Both the position numbers and the translations under genes were made by a program. From Algoriphagus taiwanensis (GTDB taxonomy: Bacteria; Bacteroidota; Bacteroidia; Cytophagales; Cyclobacteriaceae): 64,000 bases of DNA. The notes below the pieces were generated by a model. It had not been told where the DNA came from, searched no databases, and saw nothing but the letters and a program-made list of their open reading frames with translations. The stretch covers positions 1 to 64,000 of the forward strand of contig NZ_BTPE01000012.1 of the NCBI RefSeq assembly GCF_036245645.1. Reading direction: 5' to 3'. Positions 54,239 through 62,405 of this stretch are shown in pieces (position 1 is the first letter of the stretch; every line of letters begins with the position of its first letter).

Positions 54239-57166
54239 ATGAGAAAACCCCTACTCATTCTTTGGCTTTTTGCCCTGATGGTTCAGGTCGCTTTTGCCCA
54301 AGAAGCACCCAAACCCATGTCCTGGAAGGATGTGGCCACCTGGAAGTCCATGCCCGGAAATGGCTTCAAACTTTCCCCCGACGGGAAATGGGCCGCGTAT
54401 GTACTTACCGGACTGGAAGCAGATGGAGAGCTGATTCTGAGAAACAGTTCGGATACCACCGGACAAAAATCTTTCCCCATCGGAAATACGAATTCCGGGA
54501 ATTTTGAATTCAGCGATAACAGCCAATGGCTGGCTTTCCGGGAATTCCCCAAGTTTGCCGAGAAGCAGGCTAATGAAAAAGCCAAAGGCAAACCGCTCAA
54601 AGACAAGGTGCACTTGATCAAACTGGGCACGGACGACAAAAAAACCTTTGAAGGCGTCAGCAGCTACAGTTTCAACGGAAAGGCTACTACCCACCTGATT
54701 CTGAACCTTCCCAAAGACGGGAACGGAGATGGCAAAGGTTCCGACCTGTTGATCTACCACTTGGCCACCGGAAAATCCCAAAATCTCGGCAATGTCCGCG
54801 AGCATGCAGTAAACAAAGCCGGAACCCACCTCGCCTATACTGTGGATGCCGCAAATTCTCAGGGAAATGGACTTTACCTGTTGACTTTGGCGACCAATTC
54901 CATTCAGGTTTTGGATTCTGACGAAGCAGGCTATCAGAGTCTAAACTGGACGGAAAAAGGAGATGCTTTTGCCGCCCTGAAGATGAAAAAAGACAAGAAG
55001 TACAAGCAAGATCAGGGAATTTTATTGGGGGTGAAAAACCTCTCCAATCCTGAAGTCGTCCTTTACGAGCCTGCCAAAGACAGCACTGGTTTTGATCAGA
55101 AATACACCATCAGCCCCAATCGCCGACCCATGTGGTCTGAAGATTTGACCCGATTGTTTTACGGTATTCATCCTTTGGTTTTGGCAGAAAAAGAAAAGCC
55201 TAAAAAAGAGGTGAATGAAGATTCTGTGAAAACAGCTGAAGCAGAAAACTTGGCTAAAATCATGGCTGACACCACCATCAAATCCATATCCGACCTGCAA
55301 AAAGCCATTGGAAAACTCAACACCGGAAAGTCAGAGGACAAAAAATCAAGCGATGCAAAAAAGCCGGAAATGACCATCTGGCACTGGAATGACGCTCGCC
55401 TTCAAAGCCGTCAGCAAGTGATGGAAAACATGGACAAAAACTACAGCTTCTGGGCCATGTACGATGTCGCTTCCAAAAAACACATCGCCCTGCAGGACAG
55501 CAGCATGCGGGATTTGAATCTTTTGCCACAGGAGCATTTTGCCTTGGGCTCAGATATTCAGGCCTATGAGCTTCAGGGCAATCTGGACGGGCAGGCTTAT
55601 CGGGATTACTATCTGGTGGACTTGAAGACCGGAACCAAATCCACGCTCTTTGAGAAGTTTTACCAACCTTCTTTCGCCTCTATGCCTCGGCCTTCTACGG
55701 ATGGAAAAAAGCTCCTTTATGGAAAAGATGGGCATTTTTATGTGTATGATATCCTAGCAAAAACCCATACCAATATCACGGAAAACCTTCCAGTGACCTT
55801 TGTCGATGTGGAAGATGACCACAACGTGGAAAAGCCCATGCAAAATCCTTTGGGATGGAGCTCCGACAGTCAGTATGTCCTGCTGAGGGATGGATGGGAT
55901 ATCTGGCAGATTCCCATGGGTGGAAAAGAGACTGCGGTCAACTTGACCCAAAACGGAAGAGCTCAGAAGATTCGGTATCAATATCGATTTGGATTGGATC
56001 CTGAGGAAAAAGGCATAGATCTCCGCAAGGCTGCCTACCTCCGCATGTATGGAGAAAACACCAAGAAGAGTGGAATCGCCCAGCTTGCACCTGCGAAAAA
56101 AGGAGGACTTGCTCCAGGCACAAAAGTGATGATTTGGGAAGATGCTGCAATCCAAGGCTTGAATAAGGCCGAAAATGCTGCCGTTTACTATTTCACCAAG
56201 GAAAAAGCCAATGTACCGACTCAGGTTTTCTTGACAGACGCTTCTTTGTCAGCGCCCAAGCAGATCACCGAAAACGCTCCTGATGCAGGTAAGTTTGCCT
56301 GGTCATCTGGGGTGAAGCTGGTAGATTATGTTACAGACAAGGGAGACTCTCTGCAAGCTGCACTTTTCCTTCCGGCTGGCTACGTGGAAGGACAAAAGTA
56401 CCCGACCGTGGTGTATTATTATGAAAAACTATCTCAAACCCTCCACAACTGGGCTAACCCAGGCTACAGCGGTACGGGTTGGAATCCGTCCCTCTACACC
56501 AGCAATGGCTATGCAGTGCTGATTCCGGATATCGTGTACAAGCTGGATGATCCGGGAATGTCTGCCGTCTGGGCAGTACTTCCAGCAGTAGATGCCGCGA
56601 TCCAAACCGGCGTGATCGACGAAAGCAACATGGGCCTACACGGACACAGCTGGGGAGGCTATCAGACCTCTTTCCTGATTACTCAAACTACCCGATTCAA
56701 AGCCGCTGCGGCTGGTGCTCCACTGACCAATATGATCTCCATGTATGACCTGATTTATTGGAATTCCGGAGGTGGAAACATGTCCATCTTCGAAGCTTCT
56801 CAGGGGAGATTCCGTGGAGGGCCTTGGGAAAATTGGGAAGCTTATGAGCGAAACAGCCCGATTTACCATGTAAAAAATGTACAAACTCCGCTTCTCCTTT
56901 TGCACAATGACAAAGACGGAGCGGTAGACTTCACTCAGGGTGTGGAGTATTATAATGCTCTCCGCCGATTGAAAAAGCCGGTCATCATGGTTCAATACTT
57001 GGGTGAAAATCACGGGCTGGGCAAAACAGAAAACAGAAAGGACTATGCCGTCCGAATGATGGAATTCTTTGACCATCATCTAAAAGGTGCTGCTGCCCCT
57101 GACTGGATGAGCAAAGGTGTACCAAGGCTTCAACTTGGAGAGCATTTAGAAGAAAGAGCATTTTAA
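54239..57166 (+). CDS. exported S9-family (prolyl oligopeptidase) serine peptidase
   Basis: A 975-residue protein (start MRKPLLILWLFALMVQVAFA, a Sec signal; the frame stays open upstream to 53990 but that part lies inside the divergent lipoprotein gene). A long beta-propeller-like region (residues about 30-650) is followed by an alpha/beta-hydrolase catalytic domain. The nucleophile Ser is in MGLHGHSWGGYQTSFLI (GxSxG), the Asp in LLLHNDKDGAVDF and the His in YLGENHGLGKTENRK. It is about 200 residues longer than typical S9 enzymes, with extra inserts in the propeller part. Confidence 0.88.
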   Translation: MRKPLLILWLFALMVQVAFAQEAPKPMSWKDVATWKSMPGNGFKLSPDGKWAAYVLTGLEADGELILRNSSDTTGQKSFPIGNTNSGNFEFSDNSQWLAFREFPKFAEKQANEKAKGKPLKDKVHLIKLGTDDKKTFEGVSSYSFNGKATTHLILNLPKDGNGDGKGSDLLIYHLATGKSQNLGNVREHAVNKAGTHLAYTVDAANSQGNGLYLLTLATNSIQVLDSDEAGYQSLNWTEKGDAFAALKMKKDKKYKQDQGILLGVKNLSNPEVVLYEPAKDSTGFDQKYTISPNRRPMWSEDLTRLFYGIHPLVLAEKEKPKKEVNEDSVKTAEAENLAKIMADTTIKSISDLQKAIGKLNTGKSEDKKSSDAKKPEMTIWHWNDARLQSRQQVMENMDKNYSFWAMYDVASKKHIALQDSSMRDLNLLPQEHFALGSDIQAYELQGNLDGQAYRDYYLVDLKTGTKSTLFEKFYQPSFASMPRPSTDGKKLLYGKDGHFYVYDILAKTHTNITENLPVTFVDVEDDHNVEKPMQNPLGWSSDSQYVLLRDGWDIWQIPMGGKETAVNLTQNGRAQKIRYQYRFGLDPEEKGIDLRKAAYLRMYGENTKKSGIAQLAPAKKGGLAPGTKVMIWEDAAIQGLNKAENAAVYYFTKEKANVPTQVFLTDASLSAPKQITENAPDAGKFAWSSGVKLVDYVTDKGDSLQAALFLPAGYVEGQKYPTVVYYYEKLSQTLHNWANPGYSGTGWNPSLYTSNGYAVLIPDIVYKLDDPGMSAVWAVLPAVDAAIQTGVIDESNMGLHGHSWGGYQTSFLITQTTRFKAAAAGAPLTNMISMYDLIYWNSGGGNMSIFEASQGRFRGGPWENWEAYERNSPIYHVKNVQTPLLLLHNDKDGAVDFTQGVEYYNALRRLKKPVIMVQYLGENHGLGKTENRKDYAVRMMEFFDHHLKGAAAPDWMSKGVPRLQLGEHLEERAF

Positions 57167-57194
57167 TAAGCTGAATTCAAAAATCTCAAGTAAG

Positions 57195-57224
57195 AAAATC
57201 CTCCGGTGCGAATCGGAGGATTTT
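57195..57224 (+). terminator. terminator after the S9 peptidase gene
   Basis: AAAATCCTCCG / CGGAGGATTTT, 11-bp stem with an eight-base loop and a T tail. Confidence 0.8.
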
Positions 57225-57338
57225 TCATTTGGAGATTAAATTCTCTGGGAAAAAATAATTTTTCCGGACGGTCAATTGGATTGAAAAATTGAGGAAAAAT
57301 TAACGCTAGCTTTACATGAACTTAGCCCCTCTACTCCC

Positions 57339-58295
57339 GTGATTCTTCAGGTTTTCCTATTGCTTCTTGGTCTCATTCTCTTGGTCAAAGGTGCCGACTG
57401 GCTGGTAGACGGGGCTTCTGTTTTGGCCAAAAAGAAGAACGTCTCTGACTTGGCAATTGGACTCACGATTGTTGCTTTTGGGACTTCAGCCCCGGAACTG
57501 GTAGTCAATGTCGTCGCAGCATCAGGAAACTACCCGGATATTGTCTTTGGCAATGTGATTGGCTCCAATAATTTCAACCTGTTTATCATCTTGGGTATAT
57601 CCGGACTGATTATCCCTCTCTCCGTGCAGTCAAGTACCGTTTGGAAGGAAATCCCCTTCTCCCTATTCGCGGCAATTGGCTTGTTTTTCCTCGCAAACAA
57701 CTTCTTCCTTTCTGAAACTACGGTTCTTTCTCGCTGGGATGGATTGATTTTGTTGGTGTGTTTTGCCGGGTTCCTGTACTATGTAGCCACTCAGCTCAAA
57801 TCTGACCCGCAAGCAGAGCAAGTGGAAGCAAAGGATTATTCCAATCCGAAAATCTGGATGTTGATTTTGGTAGGTTTGGCGGGCTTGGTCGGCGGTGGAA
57901 AATTAGTCGTAGACAATGCCGTTTCCATGGCTCAATCCCTTGGTGTAAGTGAAAAAATTATCGGGCTCACTATCGTCGCTGCGGGTACTTCTCTTCCCGA
58001 GCTTGCAACCTCGGTAGTCGCAGCGATGCGAAAAAATGCTGACATTGCCATTGGCAATATCGTGGGCTCAAATATCTTCAACCTGTTTCTAATTCTTGGA
58101 GTTAGCTCAGTAATCCGTCCTTTGGAATTTAACGTCTCTTTCAACACTGATCTTTACATTCTGGGGGCAGGGACGGTCTTCCTTTTCTTTGCCATGTTCA
58201 CTGGAAAGCGCCACAAGCTGGACCGTTGGGAAGCTTTGGTTTTATTGAGTTCCTATCTGCTCTATACCGGATATTTGGTGGGATTAGAAAGCTAA
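57339..58295 (+). CDS. calcium/sodium antiporter (CaCA family), GTG start
   Basis: A 318-residue inner-membrane antiporter of the YrbG type exporting Ca2+ for Na+ or H+. The two inverted-topology alpha repeats are clear: IVAFGTSAPELVVNVVAASG (first) and IVAAGTSLPELATSVVAAMR (second), each followed by an NVIGSNNFNLFIIL or NIVGSNIFNLFLIL segment. Ten or so membrane segments are predicted. The start is GTG (57339), directly before the first membrane segment; the nearest ATG is out of frame. Confidence 0.93.
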   Translation: MILQVFLLLLGLILLVKGADWLVDGASVLAKKKNVSDLAIGLTIVAFGTSAPELVVNVVAASGNYPDIVFGNVIGSNNFNLFIILGISGLIIPLSVQSSTVWKEIPFSLFAAIGLFFLANNFFLSETTVLSRWDGLILLVCFAGFLYYVATQLKSDPQAEQVEAKDYSNPKIWMLILVGLAGLVGGGKLVVDNAVSMAQSLGVSEKIIGLTIVAAGTSLPELATSVVAAMRKNADIAIGNIVGSNIFNLFLILGVSSVIRPLEFNVSFNTDLYILGAGTVFLFFAMFTGKRHKLDRWEALVLLSSYLLYTGYLVGLES

Positions 58296-58298
58296 TTC

Positions 58299-58583
58299 TC
58301 ATTCATTCCCTTGCAGATTCAGATTATTGAGCCCATTCCAGGCGATCATTTCTTCTTCCGCTATTTCCATGGCTTTCACCACGTATTGAAGGCTTTGGAT
58401 ATTGGGATCAGAGGCATGATCAAAATCGCTGGACCTAAATGAGAAAAGCTCTCCTTCATCAAACAGCTCATCGATATCTTTGAATTCGGAAGCCATTGCC
58501 ACATTGATCAATGCTGTAAAAACCTGGATTTTAGCATTTTCTAAAGCTTCAAATGCCTCTTTAACTTTTTCCTGATAGTTCAT
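58299..58583 (-). CDS. 94-residue hypothetical protein, third gene of a P-loop operon
   Basis: A small acidic all-helical protein opening MNYQEKVKEAFEALENAKIQ, with a hydrophobic second helix (VFTALINVAMASEFKDIDEL) and ending NGLNNLNLQGNE. There is no signal, metal motif or DNA-binding motif. It follows the P-loop gene after 7 bases and ends 3 bases from the convergent antiporter gene. I do not recognise it. Confidence 0.65.
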   Translation of the reverse strand: MNYQEKVKEAFEALENAKIQVFTALINVAMASEFKDIDELFDEGELFSFRSSDFDHASDPNIQSLQYVVKAMEIAEEEMIAWNGLNNLNLQGNE

Positions 58584-58590
58584 CTTTCGA

Positions 58591-59385
58591 TTAGTTTAAG
58601 TAGAAATTCCATTTTTGGTTGGCTTGAAGGGCTTGCTTTCCCCTTAGGTAGTGTTGATATGCCGACCGAAACTCAGATTTGTATCGGGAATGGACTTCCA
58701 AGGGAACCAAACCGAAAATCGGATATTTGTCCAAGAGTGCAGTAAAAGCTTCCTTGAAATTATCGAACTCTTCGATGTAGTTGACCCCCTCTTTTTTCTC
58801 AAACTCATAGTCAGGTTCAAAATCAAAATACCCATTCTCATCCGTAGTAAAGAAAAACCGATCCTGACTTCCCTTTTTGAATCGGAAAAAACTGATCGTG
58901 CCTCCCTCACCCCCGATTTCACAAATCCGATCAAAGTCCAGATTGAACTCCACATCCTCCAGTATTCCCATGAAAATGAATTCGGTATCCTCTTTTATCC
59001 TTGCAGAAGGAAAATAGGCCGATCCAGCTTTTTGAACCCGGTTCCAAGCTTCATCCACATCACAAGTCAGGGCAATTACCTCGATTCTCACACCAAGGGA
59101 TTTGGCTTTCTTAGTCATCGCAAAAAGTCCGTCATCAAAACCATCCGTGTAGTACTCGACTACTACTTCTTTTCCCTCCATCAAGGCCATAAATGCTTCG
59201 CTGCAGGAGGCATTGATGGCTTGAAGCTCCATATCTCCATCTTCCATCGCTTGATAGCTCCCAAAAAGCTCTTTTGCTTTCCTCGCAATGTTGAAAATGA
59301 AGACCTCTCTCCTTCCAGCATACTCCCGCTCGATCAAGCTGCTCTTTCCTACCCCACTTGGCCCGATGACAAATGTTACTTTCAT
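58591..59385 (-). CDS. P-loop NTPase/kinase-like protein of unknown function
   Basis: A 264-residue protein starting MKVTFVIGPSGVGKSSLIER (Walker A GPSGVGKSS). A kinase-like region follows (EVVVEYYTDGFDDGLFAMTK, IEVIALTCDVDEAWNRVQKA), reminiscent of zeta-toxin or nucleoside-kinase folds. A second part, about residues 160-264, is rich in Phe/Asp (FFFTTDENGYFDFEPDYEFE). An upstream in-frame ATG at 59427 would overlap the previous gene; the chosen start lies 5 bases after its stop. Three genes are thus tightly packed. No partner of known function lies next to them. Confidence 0.68.
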   Translation of the reverse strand: MKVTFVIGPSGVGKSSLIEREYAGRREVFIFNIARKAKELFGSYQAMEDGDMELQAINASCSEAFMALMEGKEVVVEYYTDGFDDGLFAMTKKAKSLGVRIEVIALTCDVDEAWNRVQKAGSAYFPSARIKEDTEFIFMGILEDVEFNLDFDRICEIGGEGGTISFFRFKKGSQDRFFFTTDENGYFDFEPDYEFEKKEGVNYIEEFDNFKEAFTALLDKYPIFGLVPLEVHSRYKSEFRSAYQHYLRGKQALQANQKWNFYLN

Positions 59386-59390
59386 GACAA

Positions 59391-59714
59391 TCAGTGGTTT
59401 TTGGCATAATCCCACATCACTCCCCAAATGTCATGATAGGACTGTAACTTGTCCCGCTGTTCCGGGTTTTGAGCGATGGCATTTTTGAAATTTGGATAGT
59501 CTATTTCCAATACCTGCTGAGAAATGATAGATACTGCTTCCTGTTTACTGACATGGACCCGGTAGCCATAGTCTGCTTCGGGAGTTTCGATGATGCTTTC
59601 CTTCGGAAAAAGTGATTCCAAATCCTTTCTAACCCGAGCTCGAAAAAGCACCTGATCTGGTTTGTCTCTATGCTGTACGATAGAAACAAACCCATTTTTA
59701 CTGGCAATCCACAT
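59391..59714 (-). CDS. 107-residue hypothetical protein, first gene of a P-loop operon
   Basis: A small alpha/beta protein: MWIASKNGFVSIVQHRDKPD, then QVLFRARVRKDLESLFP, then YGYRVHVSKQEAVSIISQQV. The start lies at the beginning of an obvious strand. It resembles small proteins of phage and bacterial origin of unknown function that I recall only vaguely. There is no catalytic motif, signal or transmembrane segment. It is the first gene of the tight three-gene minus-strand unit. Confidence 0.65.
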   Translation of the reverse strand: MWIASKNGFVSIVQHRDKPDQVLFRARVRKDLESLFPKESIIETPEADYGYRVHVSKQEAVSIISQQVLEIDYPNFKNAIAQNPEQRDKLQSYHDIWGVMWDYAKNH

Positions 59715-59949
59715 AGTTGATTTTGAATTGATTACAGGAATAAATCTACGGGCAAAAGAATTATTGAACTAACTTTTGACAGTAAGTGTCACTGAATAGT
59801 TTTGATAGCATTTATTAGATCCCTGCTTTTTTCAACTCAAAATTTTCTCCTGCCATTGATCAAAAAGAGAAGCTATATCCCCAAATAACGAGGTAATTTT
59901 AGAAACTAATTTGGCAGACTAACCATTTGCCCTCCCAGCCTGAAAACCT

Positions 59950-62334
59950 ATGCACCGCCCAAAAAGCCTCCTTCGGTATTGCCTTGCCGTTTTTGCACTA
60001 TTTCTGTTAGGAAGCAGTGATGCTTTCTCCCAAGGGAAACTACGGGGGATGGTTCAAGACCAAACCTCCAAACAAGCTCTTCCTTTTGCATCAGTAGCAG
60101 TCTATTCAGAAAAAGACAGTCTGATCGGAGGTGGAATTACAGAAGACAACGGAAGCTTTTCCATTGACCTTCCTTTGGGAAAGTTTTATGCTTTGGTGGA
60201 GTTTATGGGTTTTGATTCCTTCAAAAGTCCGGTTTTTGAGCTTTCCAGAGCCGATGCCAATTTTAATTTAGGAACTATCACCCTACAAGCATCTGATCAA
60301 AAACTGGATGAAGTAGTCGTCCAAGGGGATAAGACCTTGATGGAGCTTTCGCTGGACAAGCGCATTTTTAATGTGGGGAAAGATTTGGCAAATGCCGGAG
60401 GTACTGCCACGGATATTTTGATGAACTTACCCTCAGTAGCAGTGGATACCGAAGGCAATGTCAGCCTTCGCGGATCCTCCAATGTCCGGATTTTGATCGA
60501 TGGAAAACCGTCTGGACTTGTGAGCTTCAAAGGCTCCTCAGGTCTGAGACAGCTTCAGGCCAATATGGTCGAGCGGGTCGAGGTCATCACCAACCCCTCT
60601 GCCCGCTATGAGGCCGAAGGGATGGCAGGAGTCATCAACATCATCCTGAAAAAAGACAGCAACCAAGGATTCAACGGCTCCTTTGAAGTTATTGGAGGCA
60701 CTCCGCTCAATCTGGGCTTTTCTACCAATCTGAATTATCGCAAAAACCGCATCAACTGGTTTATCAATTACAGCTTTGCCCGACGCTATCAACCCTACGT
60801 CAGTGAGCAGTACCAGGAAGTGTATGAAAACGGGGAAACACTCATCCTCAGTCAGGCAAATTCCGGTGAGCTTCGAGGATGGAACAATAGCATCCGGGGA
60901 GGACTCGACTATTTTTTCTCCGAGCAAAGCATTTTCACCGCTTCCTACCTCTGGAGGAGAACTGACGGTAGAAGAATCACCGACATCCGCTACGACGACT
61001 ACCTGAATTCCTTGGACAACTTCCAAGGCTATTCCTTGCGCAGGCAGGATGAAAAGGAAAAAGAGCCCAACTCCGAGATTGCTTTGAACTACAAGCGGAC
61101 TTTTGGACAAAAAGGACATGAATTGACCGCCAATTTCACCTATCTGAACTACTGGGAAAATTCCGATCAGCTATTCACCGAATACCGCTTTGATGCAAAT
61201 GGACAGGCTGTCCCTGAAGAGGATTTGGTGCAGACCTCTCTCAATGATGAGTTTGAAAATCAATACCTCTTTCAGCTCGATTATGTCAAACCCATTGGCT
61301 CGGAAGGCAAATTTGAAACCGGACTTCGGACCAGCTTTCGGGAAATGGAAAATGACTTCATCGTCTCCGAAGAAAACGAAAGCGGAGAATTGGTCCCTTT
61401 GCCCGGACTGGACAATATTTTCCTCTATAATGAAAATATCCTTGCTGCCTATGGAATTCTCGGCAACAAAACCGGAGACTGGACCTATCAGGCAGGACTT
61501 CGCGTAGAGCATACCGATGTGGAAACCATTCTAGCAGAAACCAACGAGCGCAACCCCAGAAACTACACCAATCTCTTCCCAAGTGCTCATTTGACTTACA
61601 ATATCTCTGAGGAAAATGCCTTCCAACTCAGCTATTCGAGACGGGTGCGCCGACCGGTTTACAATGATCTCAGTCCCTATGTGACGTTTTCCGATCAGCG
61701 TAATTTCTTCAGCGGTAATCCAGATCTTGACCCGGAGTTTACCGACGCATTCGAACTGGGACACATCAAGTATTTCGAGAAAGGAACCCTGTTTTCCACT
61801 GCTTATTTTAGAAATACGGTGGATAAGATCGAGCGAATCAGAACGGTGAATGAGGAAGGGTTTGCAACCACATTGCCTTACAATCTGAATGGGGAAAAAT
61901 CCTTTGGGCTGGAGTTTAGTGCCGATTACCGACCCAAAGATTGGTGGAAGCTGGATTTGAACCTGAACTTCTTCCATGCTGACATAGATGGAAGCAATGT
62001 GCAGGCAAACTTTGAGGCAAGGACTACCTCATTCCTTGCCCGGCAGACTTCCAGGTTTACCTTGGATGGAGGATGGGATTTACAGCTGCGCGCAAATTAC
62101 GATGCGCGGCAAAAAACGGCTCAAGGAGTCAGAAAAGGCATCTTTTTCATTGACCTTTCTGCAAGTAAGCAAATCATGCAGGAGCGAGGCAGGCTGATAT
62201 TGACTGCCAATGATATCTTCAATTCCCGAAGAAACCGCTACATCATCGAAGGCGAAAACTTCTTCACCGAAGGAGACTCTCAGTTTATCCGACGCCAGAT
62301 CAATCTGACCTTCTCCTACCAAATCAATCCATAA
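59950..62334 (+). CDS. TonB-dependent outer-membrane receptor (OMP_b-brl_3 type)
   Basis: A 794-residue outer-membrane protein. The Sec signal is LRYCLAVFALFLLGSSDAFS. A carboxypeptidase-regulatory-like domain follows (RGMVQDQTSKQALPFASVAV, residues about 33-105), then the plug (LDEVVVQGDKTLMELSLDKR, NLPSVAVDTEGNVSLRGSSN, VRILIDGKPSG). A 22-strand barrel then ends in an aromatic-rich strand (RRQINLTFSYQINP). No SusD-like gene follows, so a transport substrate cannot be assigned. The next gene (DUF5916) is in the same direction 71 bases downstream. Confidence 0.9.
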   Translation: MHRPKSLLRYCLAVFALFLLGSSDAFSQGKLRGMVQDQTSKQALPFASVAVYSEKDSLIGGGITEDNGSFSIDLPLGKFYALVEFMGFDSFKSPVFELSRADANFNLGTITLQASDQKLDEVVVQGDKTLMELSLDKRIFNVGKDLANAGGTATDILMNLPSVAVDTEGNVSLRGSSNVRILIDGKPSGLVSFKGSSGLRQLQANMVERVEVITNPSARYEAEGMAGVINIILKKDSNQGFNGSFEVIGGTPLNLGFSTNLNYRKNRINWFINYSFARRYQPYVSEQYQEVYENGETLILSQANSGELRGWNNSIRGGLDYFFSEQSIFTASYLWRRTDGRRITDIRYDDYLNSLDNFQGYSLRRQDEKEKEPNSEIALNYKRTFGQKGHELTANFTYLNYWENSDQLFTEYRFDANGQAVPEEDLVQTSLNDEFENQYLFQLDYVKPIGSEGKFETGLRTSFREMENDFIVSEENESGELVPLPGLDNIFLYNENILAAYGILGNKTGDWTYQAGLRVEHTDVETILAETNERNPRNYTNLFPSAHLTYNISEENAFQLSYSRRVRRPVYNDLSPYVTFSDQRNFFSGNPDLDPEFTDAFELGHIKYFEKGTLFSTAYFRNTVDKIERIRTVNEEGFATTLPYNLNGEKSFGLEFSADYRPKDWWKLDLNLNFFHADIDGSNVQANFEARTTSFLARQTSRFTLDGGWDLQLRANYDARQKTAQGVRKGIFFIDLSASKQIMQERGRLILTANDIFNSRRNRYIIEGENFFTEGDSQFIRRQINLTFSYQINP

Positions 62335-62405
62335 AACCCTTCCTTTTGCGACTCCTGTCACTGAAATCCAAGCCATCCTTTCTCAATTTTGGGAGGCTAA
62401 ATGCT

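Noticed and set aside
60538..61119. A 193-codon minus-strand frame inside the TonB-dependent receptor gene.
   Set aside because: The plus-strand gene is continuous with receptor motifs on both sides. The antisense frame is a composition artefact.
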